This document shows positions 60,301-64,000 of a stretch of 64,000 bases of DNA, one piece after another. Origin of the DNA: Terebella lapidaria (Eukaryota > Annelida > Polychaeta > Terebellida > Terebellidae); assembly GCA_949152475.1 (NCBI GenBank), contig OX424563.1, forward strand, positions 3,569,001-3,633,000, given 5' to 3'. The notes under the pieces are model-generated. The model did no database searches and was not told where the DNA came from. It saw only the letters and a program-made list of their open reading frames with translations. Made by a program: the position numbers and the translations under genes. How positions within the stretch are numbered: the stretch's first letter is position 1; every line of letters starts with the position of its first letter.

Positions 60301-61656
60301 ATATGGCAGTTGGTGCTTCCGGCGGAGCTGCGGAAAGAAGTACTCCACCAGTTGCATGACCTCCGGGTGACCGGTCACTTGGGAATCCGGAGGACCGTCC
60401 ATAGGCTACAACAGCGCTTTCATTGGCCTGGTAGCGGCTTGGACGTGCAACGGTGGTGCGCAGCCTGCCCTCGGTGTCAAGCTCGCAAAGGAGTCCCGAC
60501 TCCTGGCCGCCACCCCTTAACCACGGTTAAGGCGGGCGCGCCGTTTGATCGGATAGCTTTGGATATACTGGATACCCACCGGGTCACCCCGCGCGGTTTC
60601 CGGTACATCCTGGTGATATCCGACTATTTTACCAAGTATACCGACGCCTACCCACTGCGCCGCCAGACTGCGGACGAGGTAGCTCGGTTATTGGTGAATA
60701 GATGGGTGGTGTACCATGGGGTACCTAAACAGGTACATTCGGATCAGGGCACGCAATTTGAGAGCAACCTGTTCCGGAACCTAGCACAGATGCTAGGGAG
60801 TACCAAGGTGCGGACCACCCCCTACAGGCCCCAGTCTGATGGCCAGGTCGAACGCTTTAATCGATCGGTCCTCAACATGCTGGCGGCCTTTGTGAATGAT
60901 CGTGCGAATGATTGGGATGACCACCTCCCGTATGTCTTAATGGCGTACAGGTCGTCGGTCCACTCTTCGACCGGAGTTACTCCGCACGCGATGTTGTACG
61001 GCCGGGAGCTAAATTTGCCCGTGGATATTATGTATCCAACTGCGGCAGAGACCGGCGCAGTACCCCAGTGCGGTCCGGAGTACGTGGAGTGGATTCGCCG
61101 CGCCCTGGCGAACGCCCATGATTTCGCGCGCGCGCGCCTGGACAAGTCTGCCCTCCGGCAGAAGCGAGGCTATGACGCCCATGCTAAGGGTAGGCCAGCT
61201 TTTGCGGAAGGCGACAAGGTGCGCTACTATTATCCGCCGCTTAAGCAAGGCAATAAATTTGCTAAGCCGTGGATAGGCCCGTTTACCGTACTGAAACAGG
61301 TGACAGATGTGGACTACCGGATCCGGAGGGATTCCGATCCGGACAGGGTTCTGGTTGTCCATATCGATAATCTGAAGAAGTACGAGGGCCCGCTTGTCAT
61401 GGATCCGCTAATTCAAGATGCGGAACCGGATGATGCTCCCGTATGGGATCCGTCCGGTCAGCATCCGCGGACTCCGGACGAGCGTGTGCGCCGTATGGTG
61501 GGCCTCCCGGACCTCTCTGACCCGTCAGATGATGGACTGGGTGGCTATCAGCCAGATGACGGCGATCCGCAGGTACCTCCACTCCCTCCAGTACCTGCGG
61601 ATGACGGGCGGCCACGCCGGAAACCACGTGCGCCAGCCCGGTATGGGTGGGAATAA
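57346..61656 (+). CDS. pol: Ty3/gypsy Pol polyprotein (PR-RT-RH-IN), via -1 frameshift from gag
   Basis: The open frame extends upstream to at least 57043, but translation is expected through the frameshift at 57340-57346. An aspartic protease with Asp-Ser-Gly lies at 57634. Reverse transcriptase has FCVDYRKLN, the LDLASGYWQV block and the YIDD catalytic site at 58933-58944. RNase H has Asp codons near 59374 and 59380 and the RTDHSSL block. Integrase has a His/Cys zinc head (about 60340-60490) and the DD35E triad at codons 60562, 60742 and 60850. A GPF chromodomain-like module, WIGPFTVLK, sits near 61273. An acidic/Pro-rich tail ends at TAA 61654-61656. All catalytic residues are present and there is no premature stop, so the element may be active. 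Confidence 0.93.
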   Translation, partial: LDPDVVATNTTSGDSCSVAKDAAPPADEQDEPQVDMTSPEVVLGDQSSSSAAEADGEDSVDEPSACERYRLTCALVRDPRWYLPLSFGREPVRFLVDSGSEVTLVAAGTFKKEPALRNLELRDPGPYKLYGAGNDRIRIHGIIDLPITLGDKVYLTEAIVADVGAAGIIGMNFLRTHRVTANFNAGEFRMGEDTHFLFRTGPAYSFQLRAARTTVVPPMSEMIIEARPRRPRMPLDGRPCIVQPVSSFAKGTGLVLGGALVKSDARSMPILVVNPTDAPVVLRRGCVAATATPASSSRVLPDDPVCRAACVAAAAGDDPFTLPDHLESRVPKDRLDEEQRQALRRLLRQYADVFMGPDGAVGKTDVAKHRIDLVDERPLKQRLRRATIVHQEVIDQEVQKMLDLDIIEPSDSPWASPVVMVKKKDGSWRFCVDYRKLNDATRKDSYPLPHIEDTFDALAGSHYFCALDLASGYWQVEMEESDRAKTAFVTKNGLYQFKVMPFGLCNAPATFERLMEMVLKGFLWKRCMVYIDDVVVYGRSFEETLTNLQMVLHRIRGAGLKLKPSKCELFAQEILYLGFMVTGTGVRPDPAKVAAVQKWPPPCNVADVRSFLGFASYHRKFIRGFAEIARPLTILTEKGADFVWSAEQADAFSGLRQALVVAPVLRHPRPDCEFILDTDASNFALGGVLSQIVDGQERVVAYASVALSRSQMNYCTTHRELLAVVTMTKRFRHYLLGRHFRLRTDHSSLRWLLNYSEADGLVARWLVKLQEYDMQIEHRAGKLHGNADGLSRCHKCKNPGCAGMAPFQQAADSSSDSELDVPGRPQAAAPSNNTAAGASRAHLRARTRRYRRGRPAYEAEVRLSSSESSSSPAVYSSWVPSSSGESEFERSLPPVVMAAAAQPDATDEEPNYLGGYSPAQIAAAQRADRALAPVITALEAGQKPSKDERKTYREETLSLVSQWERLSLRDGLLYRRYEPPTPLPPIWQLVLPAELRKEVLHQLHDLRVTGHLGIRRTVHRLQQRFHWPGSGLDVQRWCAACPRCQARKGVPTPGRHPLTTVKAGAPFDRIALDILDTHRVTPRGFRYILVISDYFTKYTDAYPLRRQTADEVARLLVNRWVVYHGVPKQVHSDQGTQFESNLFRNLAQMLGSTKVRTTPYRPQSDGQVERFNRSVLNMLAAFVNDRANDWDDHLPYVLMAYRSSVHSSTGVTPHAMLYGRELNLPVDIMYPTAAETGAVPQCGPEYVEWIRRALANAHDFARARLDKSALRQKRGYDAHAKGRPAFAEGDKVRYYYPPLKQGNKFAKPWIGPFTVLKQVTDVDYRIRRDSDPDRVLVVHIDNLKKYEGPLVMDPLIQDAEPDDAPVWDPSGQHPRTPDERVRRMVGLPDLSDPSDDGLGGYQPDDGDPQVPPLPPVPADDGRPRRKPRAPARYGWE

Positions 61657-64000
61657 CCTTCCGCCCATGCGGATGCGTCCGCGGTACCCGTCTATCATAC
61701 TACGGATGGGTTTTAGGTCGTTCCGTGAGAGTCCGCACGACTTACCTCCGCGGGTGGCTACTTTGTGGCTATCTTCGGAGTTGAGGTCTGCGGAGACTTT
61801 CATGTAGTAACGCCGCCACTCCGCATCCGCCCTCCTGTAGTTTCTAGCGCCAGGGACGTGCGGATGGCCTGTCCGCACATTGTGGACGGCTGTCCGGCGT
61901 AATCCGCACAACGGTTACGCTGGCCGGACGAATTTACTGATCCGGCCGGACGCCCCTGGTCCCGGGACAACCTCTTATATGGCCAGACTGAGGTTGGGAT
62001 TTACGTCCGCTACGGGAGAAGCGCCTTCCCACGGATTTGGGGAACTGGCTCTGGACGCGGGGATAGTGTCCGCACGTTAGGACTGACGTCCGCGGTTCGT
62101 CCGCGTGACTCGTCCGGCGTCCGCGGCGCTTTAAGATGACGCACTTCGGTGTAGTTATCCCCCGTGAGCCATTACTATAATTACGGTTATAGTAATTAAG
62201 GTTTCTTACGGCAGGAAACCGACTATCCATTATGATAATGGAGCGGTTGTTAAGTCCGCGCGTGCGGACCAGCCGCGGCAGCGGGTGACGCTCGTTCTCG
62301 TCCGGATCGTACCTTACAATACGCGGTCCGGCCGGAATGACCGGAACCCCGGCCTCCTTCTAAGAAGGGGGTCGTATATTACATGCGCAACACTTGTGGT
62401 GGCTTTTAATTCCAATTTCATATACATTGGATAAGGGCAATACGCCGTTCTATGGTAGGCGTCCGGCCTGGACTCCGTCCGCGGGCAGCTCCGGACGTCC
62501 GCCGGCTATTGCTTTCACCATCTTTGGGCGCCTCTAGATTGGGCGCCGGTATGAAGGGTTCGCCCCCTAACCATTGAGGTTATGGACCATGCCGGCTCCG
62601 CGTCTAATCTATTGGCTCCGCGCTCCGGTAGTCGTTCGTTTGGGCTCTAGGTTGGACCGGGCTTGCTCCGCGGCCGGGCTGTACGTTGGGGTTGCTAGTG
62701 GGCGCGTCATGAACGCCCACAGGGCGCCCAATTGTCTGTCCGCCTGTCATGGGCTTGTCCGATCGCCTTGTAAGCGTACCAGCGGCTATGGGGAGTGATT
62801 TTGTTTATTTTCCATCTCAGTTATTATTTATTGGGAGGATTATAAGCCACAAGTGTGCGGCATGTCTCTGGAGAATTCTGTTCTTGCTCATTTACTGATA
62901 CAAAGTGAGACAAGTAAGTGAAATTTCCTTTCCGGTGCAAAAGAGAGTAAGAAATCGGGAGATTTCTGCTTTCGCTAGAGGGGTGTAAGGGATTGCGCTA
63001 ATTTTGACAGTGACGGATTGCTGTGATATTTGAAAAGACTGGAGAACGGCAATTTATTGTTGTTTTCGTCTGACATATTCGTACAAGCCACAAGTTAGTG
63101 GTTACTGTCAATTTTATGCCCAATTTCTACCTTGCTGGGGTGGTTAATTTTACGTCATTTACCGCCGGTGCGGACGCAAAAGCGAATGACTAATCTTAAT
63201 TACTGTATGATATTTGCAAGGTCCCCCGGGATAGAAATTTATTTTCTACCCGTATACATGGTTTGATTTGGAGTCACCGGAGGGAAATGATTGCACCCGC
63301 ATGAGCTAATAGTGCATGTATTTTGGTTCGGGCGTGTGTCAGTATGACCGGGGACAGAGTTTTGCAGCGACACCGCGTGCATTGCTGCACGTGTAGTATA
63401 GCTGTCATTTGTTACATGTATATATATGTAAAAATGTCGTTCTCGGATTTTTATTAATCTCCAGATGTGTAGCACATGTGTTTTGTGCCACTCGCATTTC
63501 GTCCGCTGATGCCGCGCTGGATCCGGCGGGATCCGCGTGTCCGGTGTTCGAGATGCGGGTGATTATGCCAGTTGTAAATTCCCCAGGCGGGCCGTGCTGG
63601 AGATGTGCGGGCGGGCGGGCGGCTGCATGTTAGTGCAGACGTCCGTCCATCTGCGTGTCTTTACACAGGCCTGTGCGGGTTGCAGTATACAGGTACTGGC
63701 AGTCGATGCGGCTTGCCGCGTTGGCTTTGATAGCTGTCTGCGACAGCTGTCCGCAGGTGTATGTGTGTCTGTTAGATGTACATATGTCACGCGGGCGTGC
63801 CGGAGTCGCTCCCGCGGCTCCGCCCCGCCTCAGACCCGTTCCGCGGATCTGAGGAGCCGGCCGGCAGGGCGGTCGGCAACACTTTTTAGAGGTACTATCA
63901 CTTTTGATCACTCGGTGTGTCGTTTTACAAAATTTCTAAATTTAAAGTTTAACCTTAAAGATATTCCAAAGACTCGGCACACCGTCCTTTTATAACGGAT
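61657..64000 (+). other. Long 3' non-coding part of the Ty3 element
   Basis: More than 2.3 kb after pol without an ORF that resembles env or any known protein. The first 1.2 kb stays CpG-rich with many TCCGC, GTCCGG and GGGCGCC words and contains inverted repeats, for example GTGGGCG/CGCCCAC near 62699-62721 and ATTGGGCGCC/GGCGCCCAAT (about 62538 and 62725). From about 62800 the composition becomes more AT-rich, then GC-rich again by 63500. No copy of the 5' LTR start is present, so the 3' LTR lies beyond 64000, unless another insertion is nested here. Confidence 0.55.

Larger units (their letters stand above)
54131..64000 (+). mobile_element. Ty3/gypsy LTR retrotransposon, apparently intact, 3' LTR outside the window
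   Basis: Order: 5' LTR, tRNA primer site, gag, -1 frameshift signal, pol (protease, reverse transcriptase, RNase H, integrase), long 3' non-coding tail. Domain order RT-RNaseH-IN with the YIDD motif and an integrase GPF module places it in Ty3/gypsy (Metaviridae). The element is GC-rich and CpG-rich while its surroundings are AT-rich, and neither long frame has a stop or frameshift, so it looks young. No env-like ORF is seen. Its left edge is fixed by comparison with the uninterrupted repeat unit near 47505 and 53935. Confidence 0.9.

Noticed and set aside
62370-62600. Possible 3' LTR start after the purine run AAGAAGGGGG near 62363
   Set aside because: Sequence after it does not match the 5' LTR start at 54131 or any other part of the LTR.
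1-64000. tRNA, rRNA and CRISPR signatures
   Set aside because: Reading both strands showed no cloverleaf-like set of boxes, rRNA core sequence or regularly spaced direct repeats with unique spacers.

Overview
The window is nuclear DNA of a bilaterian animal. Its genes carry many spliceosomal introns with GT-AG borders (one is GC-AG), have AATAAA poly(A) signals, and sit in AT-rich DNA full of transposon relics. Gene content (a T-complex chaperonin subunit, a five-membrane-pass prominin, a small secreted reeler protein, an intronless peptide-type GPCR, a PLC-X protein) and the repeat types suggest a marine invertebrate: a lophotrochozoan such as a mollusc or brachiopod, or a non-vertebrate deuterostome. 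The species cannot be fixed from the sequence alone. No operon, tRNA, rRNA or CRISPR array was seen.

Layout. 1-2146: last two exons of a PI-PLC X-domain protein gene (+), perhaps 5'-incomplete. 2147-6958: AT-rich spacer with a poly-T insertion scar, a 157-bp MITE and a Helentron-like element. 6959-10391: an old long-inverted-repeat (foldback) element whose right arm is split by a non-autonomous Helitron (8478-9937). 10723-14781: CCT7, eleven visible coding exons (+). 14782-20182: spacer with degenerate tandem repeats and a dispersed repeat rich in TGACCT motifs, split by a TA-target MITE. 20183-21658: four-exon reeler-domain secreted protein (+). 22039-23178: one-exon GPCR (-), tail to tail with the reeler gene. 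26368-34930: prominin gene with about 25 exons (+), with a LINE relic in one intron. 34931-44500: no supportable gene. 44517-47600 and 51946-54130: two copies of one duplicated segment; the first leads into a one-exon C2H2 zinc-finger gene (47913-48482), followed by a broken copy of that gene's 5' end. 49210-51010: second copy of the TGACCT-rich repeat. 54131-64000: a GC-rich, apparently intact Ty3/gypsy retrotransposon inserted into the second duplicate; it runs off the window before its 3' LTR.

The host genes are unrelated neighbours, not a pathway. The most striking content is the mobile DNA. The Ty3 element has a textbook -1 frameshift signal (G GGA AAC just before the gag stop, then a perfect 8-bp stem). 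Its 5' edge, and those of two other insertions, can be placed by comparison with uninterrupted copies of the same sequence inside this window. Its LTR holds a CCGTTCCGGATGTGCGG-type minisatellite, and it has an unusually long 3' non-coding tail. The TGACCT arrays contain perfect DR1 and TCAAGGTCA nuclear-receptor-type sites in almost every unit.
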